Assembly (NCBI RefSeq): GCF_030814015.1
Contig: NZ_JAUSUL010000001.1
Location: 124,001 to 188,000, forward strand
Direction: 5' to 3'
Length of the DNA: 64,000 nucleotides
DNA from: Amorphus orientalis
GTDB lineage: Bacteria > Pseudomonadota > Alphaproteobacteria > Rhizobiales > Amorphaceae
Shown piece after piece: positions 26,953 through 36,249 of this stretch. The position numbers and the translations under genes are program-made. The notes beneath the pieces were generated by a model. That model worked only from the letters and a program-made list of their open reading frames with translations, was not told the origin of the DNA and did not search any database. Numbering within the stretch: position 1 is the first letter of the stretch; each line of letters starts with the position of its first letter.

Positions 26953-28059
26953 ATGACGACGAAAGCTCCGTTCCGCGCCGACGAGGTCGGCAGCCTGCTG
27001 CGCCCCCAGCGGCTGAAAGAGGCCCGCGCCGCCCGCGAGGCGGGCACGCTCGACGCGGCCGGCCTGAAGGCGGTCGAGGACGAGTGCATCCGCGAGATCG
27101 TCAAGCGTCAGGAAGAAGTCGGCCTGAAGGCCGTCACCGACGGCGAGTTCCGCCGGTCCTGGTGGCATTTCGACTTCATGGGCGGCCTGGAAGGCGTCGA
27201 GGTCGTGGAGCACGACCAGGGCATCCAGTTCAGCGGTGTGCAGACCAAGTCGCAGACGCTGGCGGTCAAGGACAAGGTCGCCTTCGGCAACCACTACATG
27301 ATCGACCACTTCCGCTTCCTGAAGGAGGTGACCTCGGTCGAGCCGAAGATGACCATTCCGTCCCCGACCGTGCTGCATTTCCGCGGCGGCCGCCGTTCGA
27401 TCTCCAAGGACATCTATCCGGATCTGGACGCCTTCTTCGCCGACACCGCCGAGGCCTACGCCCAGGCGATCAAGGCCTTCTACGATGCCGGCTGCCGCTA
27501 TCTGCAGTTCGACGACACGGTCTGGGCCTATCTGTGCTCGGAGAAGGAGATGCAGGCGGCCCGGGACCGCGGCGAGGAGACCGACGGCCTGCAGCAGATC
27601 TATGCCGACATGATCAACCATGCGCTGAAGGCCAAGCCGGCGGACATGACGATCACGACCCACGTCTGTCGCGGCAACTTCCGCTCCTCGTGGATCTCCG
27701 AGGGCGGCTACGAGCCGGTGGCCGAGACGCTGCTGTCGAAGATCAACTATGACGGCTATTTCCTGGAATACGACAGCGACCGCGCCGGCGGCTTCGAGCC
27801 GCTCCGCTTCCTGCCGAAGGGCGACAAGCGGGTCGTGCTCGGCCTGATCACCTCCAAGTCCGGCGATCTGGAGAGCCGAGAGGACGTGCTCAAGCGGATC
27901 GAGGAAGCCTCCAAGTTCGCGCCGAAGGAGCAGTTCTGCCTGTCGCCCCAGTGCGGCTTCGCCTCGACCGAGGAAGGCAACATCCTCACCGAGGAGCAGC
28001 AGTGGGCGAAGCTCGGCTTCGTGGTGGACGTCGCCAAGGAGGTCTGGGGCGAGATCTGA
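26953..28059 (+). CDS. MetE-core (cobalamin-independent methionine synthase C-terminal type) methyltransferase
   Basis: 368-residue protein matching only the C-terminal catalytic half of MetE, like the YxjG/YxjH group. The zinc ligands seem present: His and Cys in THVCRGN and a C-terminal Cys in LSPQCGFAS. Other family parts are RADEVGSLLRP at the start, VTDGEFRRSWWHFDF and LQFDDTVWAYLC. Without the folate-binding N-terminal half, the methyl donor is unlikely to be ordinary methyl-folate polyglutamate. AAGGGAGG lies before ATG 26953. It is divergent from the vanA operon and ends in a strong terminator. Confidence 0.83.
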   Translation: MTTKAPFRADEVGSLLRPQRLKEARAAREAGTLDAAGLKAVEDECIREIVKRQEEVGLKAVTDGEFRRSWWHFDFMGGLEGVEVVEHDQGIQFSGVQTKSQTLAVKDKVAFGNHYMIDHFRFLKEVTSVEPKMTIPSPTVLHFRGGRRSISKDIYPDLDAFFADTAEAYAQAIKAFYDAGCRYLQFDDTVWAYLCSEKEMQAARDRGEETDGLQQIYADMINHALKAKPADMTITTHVCRGNFRSSWISEGGYEPVAETLLSKINYDGYFLEYDSDRAGGFEPLRFLPKGDKRVVLGLITSKSGDLESREDVLKRIEEASKFAPKEQFCLSPQCGFASTEEGNILTEEQQWAKLGFVVDVAKEVWGEI

Positions 28060-28125
28060 TCGCGCCGCAGACCTGTCCGGCAGCGGGCTGATACCGGCCC
28101 GCTTCCCGGCCACAACGACCAGTTT

Positions 28126-28156
28126 GGGCCGGTCCTTCGGGGCCGGCCCTTTTCTT
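28126..28156 (+). terminator. Rho-independent terminator with TTCG tetraloop
   Basis: Ten-base stem GGGCCGGTCC / GGGCCGGCCC (one G-U pair) closed by a TTCG tetraloop, followed by TTTTCTT. It ends the MetE-like transcript, 67 bases after the stop. Confidence 0.88.
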
Positions 28157-28207
28157 GTCGGGCTGTCGTTCGTGCCTGGGCCAGTCCGATCGGGACCGCT
28201 CCAAGGC

Positions 28208-28696
28208 CTACCGGTCCTTGCGATCGGCCGCCCGCCCGATGAGGTGGTCGACGCCGCGCAGGATGACGATGATGAAGACGGCGAACGCGGCCGCGATCAC
28301 CGCAATCCAGACATAGCCGAGGCCGGTCGCCGCGCCGATCGCGCCGGCGAGCCACAATCCCGCCCCCGTCGTGATCCCGCGGACAACCGGACCCGCCTTG
28401 ATGATCGATCCGGCCGCCAGAAACGCGACGCCGGCCGTGACCGCTTCCAGCACCCGGATCGGATCCACCCGGGCATGGTCGGGCAGCGTCATGGCCATGA
28501 CTTCCTGCATCAGGATGGCGAAGACCGCCGCCGCGAGAGCGACGAGCATGTGGGTCCGCAATCCGGCCGAGCGCTGGCGCACTTCGTGGTCAAACCCGAC
28601 GACGCCGCCGAGCAGAGCCGCGATACCGAGCCGGGCGAGGATCACCAGGACCGGCATCTCGGTCGGGTGGACCACACTGGTGAACGAGGTCTCCAT
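28208..28696 (-). CDS. MgtC/SapB-family membrane protein
   Basis: 162-residue membrane protein with four or five helices. It carries the MgtC N-terminal motif GIAALLGGVVGFDHEVRQRSAGLRTHMLVALAAAVF and GVAFLAAGSIIKAG...VRGITTGAGLWLAGAIG. MgtC proteins modulate the F-type ATPase and help growth at low magnesium in some pathogens; here it lacks the C-terminal cytoplasmic domain and so is closer to SapB. Start ATG 28696 has GGAAGG upstream; the longer frame is rejected because its extension is Arg/Gly-rich and unlike the family. Its target ion is not predictable. Confidence 0.82.
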   Translation of the reverse strand: METSFTSVVHPTEMPVLVILARLGIAALLGGVVGFDHEVRQRSAGLRTHMLVALAAAVFAILMQEVMAMTLPDHARVDPIRVLEAVTAGVAFLAAGSIIKAGPVVRGITTGAGLWLAGAIGAATGLGYVWIAVIAAAFAVFIIVILRGVDHLIGRAADRKDR

Positions 28697-28888
28697 CTGC
28701 GTCCGATCCTTCCGAAACCTGCTGTCCCTGGGCAACTTCTCGGGACGGGCTTCGGTTGCGCGGGCTCCGGGATTTCCGTCGCCGATGAAGCCTGCCCCCG
28801 TTCGCGCGCCCGCCGCAAGTCCACCCATCCGGAAGCCCGGTTTGCGACTGTCGCCCTCCGCGCCCGGGACGGGGATTGATCGCCGTCA

Positions 28889-28913
28889 GGAACCGACAGC
28901 CGGCAAAGCCGTT
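28889..28913 (+). promoter_or_regulatory. EcfG (general stress sigma factor) promoter
   Basis: GGAAC at 28889-28893 and CGTT at 28910-28913 are separated by exactly 16 bases, the alphaproteobacterial EcfG consensus (GGAAC-N16/17-CGTT). It is 91 bases upstream of the 72-residue gene. The 308-base gap 28697-29004 shows nothing else of note apart from a GGGAAAGGAGG ribosome-binding site at its end. Confidence 0.8.
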
Positions 28914-29004
28914 GGACTTATCGCATTGACATGATCGCAAGCCGCCAGCGCGCCGTCGGCGTCGCCCACCGGCGCGCGATCGCGACCGGGAAAGGAGGCA
29001 TCCG

Positions 29005-29223
29005 ATGAGTGCTGACAAGAACGACACCACTCCCGAACTGAACGGCCAGTTTTCACCCGAGGCCGAAGCGGCCCTGGCGAAGAACGCCAAGGAGGTCGAC
29101 GAACAGGCCGCCGCACTGCGCCGCGCCGTAGACAAGTCCGGTGCCGGCGATCAGGCCCACTTGGACAGCACACCCGCGCCGAACGAACTCGGCAAGCAGA
29201 AGGACGCATCCCATGGGGCTTGA
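29005..29223 (+). CDS. Small hydrophilic protein, probably stress-induced
   Basis: 72-residue, highly charged, Ala/Glu/Lys-rich protein without a signal or membrane segment (for example EAEAALAKNAKEVDEQAAALRR, which should be helical). I recognise no family. AAAGGAGG precedes the ATG, and an EcfG-type promoter lies upstream, so it probably belongs to the general stress response. It overlaps the following membrane-protein gene by 11 bases. Confidence 0.7.
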   Translation: MSADKNDTTPELNGQFSPEAEAALAKNAKEVDEQAAALRRAVDKSGAGDQAHLDSTPAPNELGKQKDASHGA

Positions 29224-29407
29224 ATTCGGGGGCCTGCTCGGCCTGATCATTCTGGCACTGGATATCTATGCCATCGTCAAGATCATCGGCTCGGGCGCGT
29301 CGACCGGGGCGAAGGTCATCTGGATTCTCGTCATTCTCTTCCTGCCGCTGATCGGGCTCATTCTGTGGCTTCTGTTCGGTCCGTCCAAGCCGGCCATTCA
29401 TACGTGA
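29213..29407 (+). CDS. Small membrane protein with PLDc_N-type domain
   Basis: 64 residues in two hydrophobic helices: LEFGGLLGLIILALDIYAIVKI and KVIWILVILFLPLIGLILWLLFGP. The second helix with its GPSKP ending is the 'phospholipase D N-terminal' (PLDc_N) pattern found in many small envelope proteins. It overlaps the preceding gene by 11 bases and shares its EcfG promoter. A perfect hairpin follows. Function unknown; membrane stress is an inference from the promoter. Confidence 0.8.
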   Translation: MGLEFGGLLGLIILALDIYAIVKIIGSGASTGAKVIWILVILFLPLIGLILWLLFGPSKPAIHT

Positions 29408-29430
29408 GCGCGCGCGCCGAGCGTTGATCG

Positions 29431-29457
29431 GCGCCCGCCCGCCAGACGGGCGGGCGC
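29431..29457 (+). terminator. GC-rich hairpin ending the small stress operon
   Basis: Perfect 11-base arms GCGCCCGCCCG and CGGGCGGGCGC around CCAGA, 23 bases after the stop. Only ATTC follows, so termination may be weak. Confidence 0.65.
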
Positions 29458-29545
29458 ATTCGTACTCTGCCGCATAGTCCAGCTTCTCAATCGCGTCACG
29501 GCGCACACCCTGCGCCGTGACGTTCTATTTCGACGGACCTTTCAC

Positions 29546-30571
29546 ATGTTCGAACAGCCGATCGTTGCCCTGGGCGCTTTTGTTGCGGCCGCAGTGGTCA
29601 TCACGCTCGCCGGCATCCGCATGTCAGGCACGGCCGACGAGCTCGCCGACCGGACCGGCCTCGGCGAGGCTCTGATCGGCGGTATTCTTCTGGGGGCCAG
29701 CACGTCGCTTTCGGGAACGGTCACCTCGGTGACCGCGGCCTATGGCGGCTATGCATCGCTTGCGGTTTCGAACGCGATCGGCGGCATCGCCGCCCAGACC
29801 GTCTTCCTGGCGATCGCCGACCTGATCTATCGGCGCAGCAACCTGGAACATGCGGCGGCTTCGGAGACCAACCTGATCCAGGGCGCGTTGCTGGTCGTGC
29901 TCCTGGCGATCCCGGCGCTGGCCATGGTCACGCCGGAGTTTGCGATCTTCGCGATCCACCCGGTCACACCCATCCTGCTGGCGGCCTACATCTACGGCCT
30001 CAGGCTGACCCATGCGGCCCAGATGGCGCCGATGTGGAGCCCCCGCAAGACGCGCGAAACACGGGACGACGTTCCCGAGGAGCCCGACGACGACGATCCG
30101 TCAACCAAACGGCTCGTCGCAGAGTTCGCGGGCCTGCTCGCAGCCGTCGGCTTCTCCGGCTGGATCCTGGCGAACTCGGCCGTGACCATATCGGAGTGGG
30201 CCGGGCTCTCCCAGACCCTGGTCGGCACCCTGTTCACCGCCATCACCACGTCGCTGCCGGAACTGGTCACGACGATCGCCGCCGTGCGGCGGGGCGCGCT
30301 GCAGCTCGCTGTCGGCGGGATCATCGGCGGCAACACCTTCGACGTCCTCTTCCTGGTAGGGGCCGACGTCGCCTATCGCGACGGTTCGATCTTCCATGCC
30401 GTCGGCGAGCGCGAGGTCTTCCTGCTCGTCTGGTCGATCCTGATGACCGGCATCCTGCTGCTCGGCCTGATCCGACGGGAGAAGCACGGTGTCGCCGGCA
30501 TCGGGTTCGAAAGTGCCGCGTTGCTGGCCGTCTTCGGCGTGGGCGTGGCGATCCAGGTGGCGCTCGGCTGA
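29546..30571 (+). CDS. Sodium/calcium exchanger-family (CaCA) antiporter
   Basis: 341-residue membrane protein with about ten helices in two inverted halves. Each half carries an alpha-repeat: GEALIGGILLGASTSLSGTVTSVTAAYGG in the first and GTLFTAITTSLPELVTTIAAVRRGALQLAVGGIIGGNTFDVLFL in the second. The second keeps the acidic SLPE and GNTFD residues of YrbG-type exchangers; the first has SLSGTVTS where typical members have a Glu, so ion selectivity may differ. An acidic loop (EEPDDDDPS) links the halves. A hydrophobic start and upstream spacing support ATG 29546. Confidence 0.82.
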   Translation: MFEQPIVALGAFVAAAVVITLAGIRMSGTADELADRTGLGEALIGGILLGASTSLSGTVTSVTAAYGGYASLAVSNAIGGIAAQTVFLAIADLIYRRSNLEHAAASETNLIQGALLVVLLAIPALAMVTPEFAIFAIHPVTPILLAAYIYGLRLTHAAQMAPMWSPRKTRETRDDVPEEPDDDDPSTKRLVAEFAGLLAAVGFSGWILANSAVTISEWAGLSQTLVGTLFTAITTSLPELVTTIAAVRRGALQLAVGGIIGGNTFDVLFLVGADVAYRDGSIFHAVGEREVFLLVWSILMTGILLLGLIRREKHGVAGIGFESAALLAVFGVGVAIQVALG

Positions 30572-30621
30572 ACGCCGCCTTGCCGAACGATGGCAGCCGA
30601 GGCGGGGAGCGCCCGCAGGCT

Positions 30622-31737
30622 TTACCCGCTCCCGGCCGGCCCCTTGTTGAAATAGGTTTCTTCGAGGACCGTCATGGCGATCGCGGTCAGGGGCGTCGCG
30701 AGCGCCACGCCGAGAATGCCGAACAGCGTTCCCATCACCAGCTGCGCCACCAGCACCACTGCGGGAAGCAGGTAGACGGTGCGCTCCTGAACCAGCGGCG
30801 TGAGCAGATAGCTCTCCACGGTCTGGATGATGAGATAGAGACCGAGCACCCAGAGGGCGAGCTGCCAGCTCTCCGACAGGGCGACCAGGCCCATGGCCAG
30901 CCCGCCGACCACCGGCCCGAGGAAGGGCACGAACGCAGCCAGGCCCGCAAAGACCGCCAGAAACAGGGCGAGCGGAACGCCGAGAATGATGAGTCCGGCA
31001 TAACTCATCACGCCGACGATCAGCATCGAGATGCCCTTGCCGATCAGCCACCGGCGCAGCACCGACCCTGTCCGCGAAACGAGGCGGCGAAGCTTGCGAC
31101 GCTGGCCGCGCGGCGCGAACCGGACGAAGCCTTCGACATAGGCCTCCGGCGATACGGCGAAATAGATTCCCACCACGGACACGACCAGCACGCTGCCCAA
31201 GAGACCGAACACGCTCGAGATCGCGGCGGTTGCGCTGGAGAGGATGCCGCCGGGCGCGGGCAGCATGTCCGGCAGGCTGAAGGCCGTCCCTTCTTCGGCG
31301 GGGAGTTCGGAGGGAAGCTCGTCGAACGAACCGAGATAGCGCCCGACTTCCTGCAGGCCCTCGTCGGCCTGGTTGACCACGCCTGCCAGCTGCTCCGTCA
31401 GCGTCGGCCCGGCGAAAACGGCAGCCGCCACCGCGGCACCCGCCGTGAGCAGCACGCTGACCGCCAATCCGATCCATCTGGGCGCACCGATCGGTTCCGT
31501 CATCGCCCGAGCCGACGCGTCGAGCACGATGGCGAGCATGGCGGCACAGAGCACCAGGAGCAGGATCGAGGACAGCTTCCAGATCGCGAGGGCGCCCAGT
31601 ATCACGCCCGCGATGATCAGGGTCGCATTGACCAGGCCGCGCCAGTCGTAGAGCGCCTTGGTCTTGGGTACTTCCTCGGGATCGAGGCCGGACGGTCCCT
31701 GGTCGGTGTCCGCCTCGCCGTGCTCTCCCTCGCTCAT
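30622..31737 (-). CDS. AI-2E-family (PerM/TqsA-type) transporter
   Basis: 371-residue membrane protein with about seven helices. The family's core is visible: KGISMLIVGVMSYAGLIILGVPLALFLAVFAGLAAFVPFLGPVVGGLAM and the C-terminal LVQERTVYLLPAVVLVAQLVMGTLFGILGVALATPLTA. The N-terminal 30 residues are acidic and cytoplasmic. Family members export peptides, autoinducer-2 or ions; the substrate here is open. It converges with the exchanger gene (50 bases between stops). Confidence 0.87.
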   Translation of the reverse strand: MSEGEHGEADTDQGPSGLDPEEVPKTKALYDWRGLVNATLIIAGVILGALAIWKLSSILLLVLCAAMLAIVLDASARAMTEPIGAPRWIGLAVSVLLTAGAAVAAAVFAGPTLTEQLAGVVNQADEGLQEVGRYLGSFDELPSELPAEEGTAFSLPDMLPAPGGILSSATAAISSVFGLLGSVLVVSVVGIYFAVSPEAYVEGFVRFAPRGQRRKLRRLVSRTGSVLRRWLIGKGISMLIVGVMSYAGLIILGVPLALFLAVFAGLAAFVPFLGPVVGGLAMGLVALSESWQLALWVLGLYLIIQTVESYLLTPLVQERTVYLLPAVVLVAQLVMGTLFGILGVALATPLTAIAMTVLEETYFNKGPAGSG

Positions 31738-31850
31738 TTACGGTCCTTCCCGCCAGGCACTGGCTTGTCATGGGTCTCTGACGAAGACGCGCCGGCGCAC
31801 CGGTCCGCCGTTTCTGGAAGCCTCGGTCATGCCCATCGGGCTCCCGTTGG

Positions 31851-31875
31851 GGAACCAGCCGCGGGCTCGACCGTT
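31851..31875 (+). promoter_or_regulatory. EcfG (general stress sigma factor) promoter
   Basis: GGAAC at 31851-31855 and CGTT at 31872-31875 with exactly 16 bases between them, 119 bases upstream of the YrhK-family gene. It has the same spacer length as the promoter at 28889. Confidence 0.8.
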
Positions 31876-31994
31876 CCAATGGCGACAAGGGGCCGCGCGC
31901 CATCGGCCTCGACAGCAAGGCCCGGAGAGCCGATCCCGCCGGGCCTCACCCAATCCGACCGCACCCATCTCAAGCGCGACACGGAGGGCACCGC

Positions 31995-32339
31995 ATGGCC
32001 AGCTTCGAAACCGCCTTCAACGCCGACAAGTTCAATGCCTCGCCGAAGCACCGGGCGATCTATCGGCGTTACGAAATCGCCTACACGTCGCTCGACCTGA
32101 TCGCAGGTCTCGGCTTTCTGGTCGGTTCCATCCTGTTCTTCTGGAAAGCCACGGAAACGGCCGCGATCTGGCTGTTCACGATGGCGAGCCTGTTCTTCTT
32201 TCTCCGCCCGCTCGCCCGCGTCAGCCGCGAGCTTGAGCTGGCGCGCCTGCCGGTGCCCGAAGACGATCCGGCCAAACAGCCGGGTGCGGAAGACACCGGA
32301 TCGGCCCGTTCCGGAGCCTCCGCCGCGGGATCCGGCTGA
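31995..32339 (+). CDS. YrhK-domain membrane protein
   Basis: 114-residue protein with two hydrophobic helices. YEIAYTSLDLIAGLGFLVGSILFFWKATETAAIWLFTMASLFFFLRPLARVSRELEL follows the YrhK (PF14145) pattern. The C-terminal 35 residues are an unstructured Pro/Ser/Glu tail. GGAGGG precedes the ATG. An EcfG promoter upstream marks it as a stress gene. Biochemical role unknown. Confidence 0.8.
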   Translation: MASFETAFNADKFNASPKHRAIYRRYEIAYTSLDLIAGLGFLVGSILFFWKATETAAIWLFTMASLFFFLRPLARVSRELELARLPVPEDDPAKQPGAEDTGSARSGASAAGSG

Positions 32340-32365
32340 CGCCGGACCCGGGACGACGGAGCGGC

Positions 32366-35300
32366 TCAGCTGTCCGGACGTCCGTAGCCGCCCCCGGTCG
32401 GGGTGGTCAGGATGACCGCTTCGCCGGGTTCGATCACCGTCTGATCGGTTCCCTCAAGCTCTTCGACCGAGCCGTCCGACCGCCTGACCTTCGTTGACCC
32501 CACCTGGCCGGGCTCGCCGCCCTGAAGGCCGTGCGGCCGCACGTGCCGATGGGACGACAGGATGGCGCAGTCCATTTGCTCAAGGAACCGGATGGTGCGC
32601 TGGGTGCCGGCGCCCGAGGACCACTTGCCGCGACCGCCCGAGCCTTCCCGGATGTGGAAGTCCTCGACCACGACCGGATAGCGGAACTCCAGGATTTCCG
32701 GATCGGTCAGGCGCGAGTTCGTCATGTGGACGTGGACGGCATCGGCACCGTTGAAGCCCGGCCCGGCCGGCGCACCCGAACAGATCGTCTCGTAGTACTG
32801 GTAGCGCTCGTTGCCGAAGGTCAGGTTGTTCATGGTGCCCTGGGCCGAGGAGAGGGCCCCCAGCGCGCCGAACAGGCAGTTGGTCACCTGCTGGCTGGTC
32901 TCCACGTTGCCGGCGACGACCGGTGCCGGATAGTTCGGCGAGAGCATCGACCCTTCCGGAATGACGATGTTGATCGGCCGCAGGCAGCCGGCGTTCATCG
33001 GGATCTCCCCGTCCACCATCACGCGGAAGCAGTAGAGCACCGCCGCCCGCGTCACCGGCTCCGGCGCGTTGAAGTTGGAATACTGCTCGTCCGACGTGCC
33101 GGTGAAATCGACCGTGGCTTCGCGCTTTTCCCGGTCGACGGTGATCGCCACCCTGATGGTCGCGCCCTGGTCCGTCGTCACCTCGAACGAGGAGTCCGAC
33201 AGCGCATCGATCACCTGCCGCACGCTTTCCGCCGCGTTGTCCTGGACGTGGCCCATATAGGCCTCGACGACGTCCAGGCCGAACTCGTCCACCATCTTGT
33301 GCAGTTCGCGCAGGCCGCGCTCGTTTGCGGCGATCTGGGCCTCCAGGTCGGCGATGTTCTGCCAGGGGTTGCGGCAGGGATAGGCGTGATCGGTCAGGAG
33401 CTCCAGGGTTTCCGTCTCCCGGAACCGGCCCTGGTCGACGAGCTTGAAGTTGTCGATCAGCACGCCTTCCTCATCGACCGTGGTCGCACGCGGGGTCATC
33501 GATCCCGGTGCCGTCCCGCCGACATCGGCATGGTGGCCGCGGCTGGCGACATAGAACAGGAGATCCTTGCCGGCCTTGTCGAAGACGGGCGTCACCACCG
33601 TGATGTCGGGCAGGTGGGTGCCGCCGTTGTAGGGGGCGTTGAGCGCGAACACGTCGCCGGGCCGGATCGCCCCCTTGTTCTGCTCGATGATGCTCTCCAC
33701 CGAGCGGTCCATCGATCCCAGATGGACCGGCATGTGCGGGGCGTTCGCCGCCAGCGCGCCGGTCCGGTCGAACACCGCGCAGGAGAAGTCGAGCCGCTCC
33801 TTGATGTTGACCGACGAGGCCGTGTTCTGCAGCGCCACGCCCATCTGCTCGGCGATCGACATGAAGAGGTTGTTGAACACCTCCAGCATCACCGGATCGG
33901 CTTCCGTGCCGAGCGCGGAGCGCGGCGGCAGCGGCACGACCCGGTCAAGCAAGACATGGTTCTTTGCGGTGATCCGCGCCGCCCAGCCTGGCTCGATGAC
34001 GATGGTCTGATTGTCCTCGATCAGAAGGGCAGGGCCCTCGATCCGACCGCCCGGCCCCGTCCCGCTGCGCGAATAGACGCCGGCGTCGTGCCACTCTCCG
34101 GCCGAGAAGATCCGGGTCGTCGCCGAGCGCTCAGGCTGGTGATCGTGGACCGGGAGGTCTTCCTCGACCAGATCGGCGCCGCCGCCGACGCCCTCGATCT
34201 CGATCGCTTCGACGACCACCGAGCGGTCCTCGAACACGAACCCGAACTGCTGCCGGTGCGCCTCCTCGAAGGCGGCCGCCATGTCCTCATGGCCGGCGAA
34301 GGCGACGGGTAGCGCAGTGTCGGTTCCGTCATAGCGAAGGTGACAGCGGACGCTGATCTCGATGTCGCCGTCCGGTACGCCCTGGCGATCGAGCTCGCGC
34401 TTCACCTCGCGCGAGAGCGCTTTAGAGAGGGCGTCGACCTCGCGGATCGTCGCCTGGGAAAGCGCCTTGGCCACGGACCGCGTCCGGTTGGCGCGCACGT
34501 CGGCAAGTCCCATTCCATAGGCCGAGAGCACGCCGGAATAGGGATGCATCATGACCGTGGTCATGCCCAGCGCGTCGGCCACCTTGCAGGCGTGCTGGCC
34601 GCCGGCCCCGCCGAAACAGGCCAGCGCATAGTGGGTCACGTCGTGGCCGCGCTGAACGGAGATCTTCTTGATCGCGTTGGCCATGTTCTCCACCGCGATG
34701 GTGAGGAAGCCGTCGGCGACCTCGGCCGGCTCGCGTCCGTCGCCGATCTCGCGCGCAAGCTCCTCGAAACGCTCACGGACCACGTCCACGTCGATGGGCT
34801 GGTCCTGCCCGGGTCCGAAGATCTTCGGAAACTCGTCGGGCAGGAGCTTGCCGACCATCACGTTGGCGTCGGTGACGGCGAGCGGTCCGCCGCGCCGGTA
34901 GCAGGCGGGACCCGGATCGGCGCCGGCCGAATCCGGTCCGACGCGGAAGCGGCCCGCGTCATAGTGCAGGATCGATCCGCCGCCGGCGGCGACCGTGTGG
35001 ATCTGCATCATCGGCGCCCGGATCCGAACGCCGGCGACCTCGGTCTCCAGGGTCCGCTCCAGGGTGCCGGCATAGTGGGAGACGTCGGTGGACGTGCCGC
35101 CCATGTCGAAGCCGATCACCCGATCGAAGCCGGCGAGCTTCGCGGTCTCCACCGCGCCGACGACGCCGCCTGCCGGACCGGAGAGGATCGCGTCCTTGCC
35201 GCGGAACAGGTTGGCCGCCGTCAGCCCCCCGGAGGACATCATGAACATCAGACCGATGCCGCGGGTCGCGGCCGGCCCGTCGTCGGCGCCCTTTTCGGTG

Positions 35301-35992
35301 AACGCCCCGGCCACGCGATCGATGTAGCGGCGCAGGATCGGCGAGAGATAGGCATCCACCACCGTGGTGTCGCCGCGGGGAACCAGCTTCATCAGCGGCG
35401 AGACGGAATGGCTCGCAGAGACCTGGGCGAAGCCGAGCGATCGGGCCAGCGCCTCGACCAGCTTCTCGTGCGCCGGATAGGCGTAGGCGTGCATGAACGC
35501 GATCGCGACCGATCCGATGCCGTCGGCCTTCGCCCTGGTCAGGATCTCGCGGACCTCGCCGAGATCGGGTTCGAGCTCGACGGTCCCGTCGGCGAGCACG
35601 CGCTCGCCCACTTCCGCCACGCGCTCGTAGAGCATCTCGGGCTTGACGATGGCCTTGGCGAAGATGTCGGCCCGGGCCTGATGGCCGATGTTCAGCGCAT
35701 CGCGAAAGCCTCGGGTGACGAGAAGAAGCGTCCGGTCGCCCTTCCGCTCGAGCAGCGCGTTGGTGGCGACCGTCGTGCCCATCTTGACGCCGGAGATCTG
35801 ATCGGAAGGGATCGTGGCATCGGCCTCAAGGCCCATCAGCGAGCGGATGCCGTGGAGGGCTGCGTCCTCGTAGGCTTCCGGATTCTCCGACAGCACCTTG
35901 CGCGCCTCGAACCGGCCCTCCGGCGTGCGCGCCACGAGATCCGTGAACGTGCCCCCGCGGTCGATCCAGAAGCTCCACTTCCCCGCGTCCAT
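32366..35992 (-). CDS. oplA: 5-oxoprolinase / hydantoinase A-B fusion
   Basis: 1208-residue ATP-dependent enzyme that opens 5-oxoproline (pyroglutamate) to glutamate. The N-terminal ~700 residues are the HyuA part: [12 protein letters not shown] at the start, [15 protein letters not shown], and the ATPase motif [14 protein letters not shown]. The rest is HyuB (VEIFNNLF-like [43 protein letters not shown]). A single-chain fusion of this size is typical of eukaryote-like OplAH; hydantoinases are often split. Start ATG 35992 has AAGGAG eight bases upstream. Activity on another cyclic amide cannot be ruled out. Confidence 0.88.
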   Translation of the reverse strand: MDAGKWSFWIDRGGTFTDLVARTPEGRFEARKVLSENPEAYEDAALHGIRSLMGLEADATIPSDQISGVKMGTTVATNALLERKGDRTLLLVTRGFRDALNIGHQARADIFAKAIVKPEMLYERVAEVGERVLADGTVELEPDLGEVREILTRAKADGIGSVAIAFMHAYAYPAHEKLVEALARSLGFAQVSASHSVSPLMKLVPRGDTTVVDAYLSPILRRYIDRVAGAFTEKGADDGPAATRGIGLMFMMSSGGLTAANLFRGKDAILSGPAGGVVGAVETAKLAGFDRVIGFDMGGTSTDVSHYAGTLERTLETEVAGVRIRAPMMQIHTVAAGGGSILHYDAGRFRVGPDSAGADPGPACYRRGGPLAVTDANVMVGKLLPDEFPKIFGPGQDQPIDVDVVRERFEELAREIGDGREPAEVADGFLTIAVENMANAIKKISVQRGHDVTHYALACFGGAGGQHACKVADALGMTTVMMHPYSGVLSAYGMGLADVRANRTRSVAKALSQATIREVDALSKALSREVKRELDRQGVPDGDIEISVRCHLRYDGTDTALPVAFAGHEDMAAAFEEAHRQQFGFVFEDRSVVVEAIEIEGVGGGADLVEEDLPVHDHQPERSATTRIFSAGEWHDAGVYSRSGTGPGGRIEGPALLIEDNQTIVIEPGWAARITAKNHVLLDRVVPLPPRSALGTEADPVMLEVFNNLFMSIAEQMGVALQNTASSVNIKERLDFSCAVFDRTGALAANAPHMPVHLGSMDRSVESIIEQNKGAIRPGDVFALNAPYNGGTHLPDITVVTPVFDKAGKDLLFYVASRGHHADVGGTAPGSMTPRATTVDEEGVLIDNFKLVDQGRFRETETLELLTDHAYPCRNPWQNIADLEAQIAANERGLRELHKMVDEFGLDVVEAYMGHVQDNAAESVRQVIDALSDSSFEVTTDQGATIRVAITVDREKREATVDFTGTSDEQYSNFNAPEPVTRAAVLYCFRVMVDGEIPMNAGCLRPINIVIPEGSMLSPNYPAPVVAGNVETSQQVTNCLFGALGALSSAQGTMNNLTFGNERYQYYETICSGAPAGPGFNGADAVHVHMTNSRLTDPEILEFRYPVVVEDFHIREGSGGRGKWSSGAGTQRTIRFLEQMDCAILSSHRHVRPHGLQGGEPGQVGSTKVRRSDGSVEELEGTDQTVIEPGEAVILTTPTGGGYGRPDS

Positions 35993-36163
35993 CAAGTCGC
36001 TCCTTCGCCGTTCCGGTCCCGCGCAAGGCGTCGCCCCCGCGATTTTGCTGCGAGGCCGCATCTGAGCCAACCTGACCCGCCTTGTCCATGGCTCCGGACA
36101 ACGCGTCCACGCGCTGCTTGCAGTTCGCGGCGTCGCGACCGCGAGGCGTCCGGTTCACCGCAC

Positions 36164-36196
36164 AAAAAAAGGCGCCCGGCCACGAAGCCGGACGCC
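36164..36196 (-). terminator. Rho-independent terminator of the DUF992 gene
   Basis: On the reverse strand, stem GGCGTCCGGC / GCCGGGCGCC (one G-U) with a TTCGTG loop is followed by seven T. It lies 54 bases behind the DUF992 stop. Confidence 0.9.
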
Positions 36197-36249
36197 CGAA
36201 CCAGCCGACCGCCTTGCGGCGATCGGATCCTGTATCTTGCGAAGCCGGA

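Noticed and set aside
25828-28059. A 743-residue protein covering the MetE-like gene
   Set aside because: The first 375 codons are the antisense shadow of vanA and the intergenic region; only the last 368 codons have family similarity, with a ribosome-binding site before ATG 26953.
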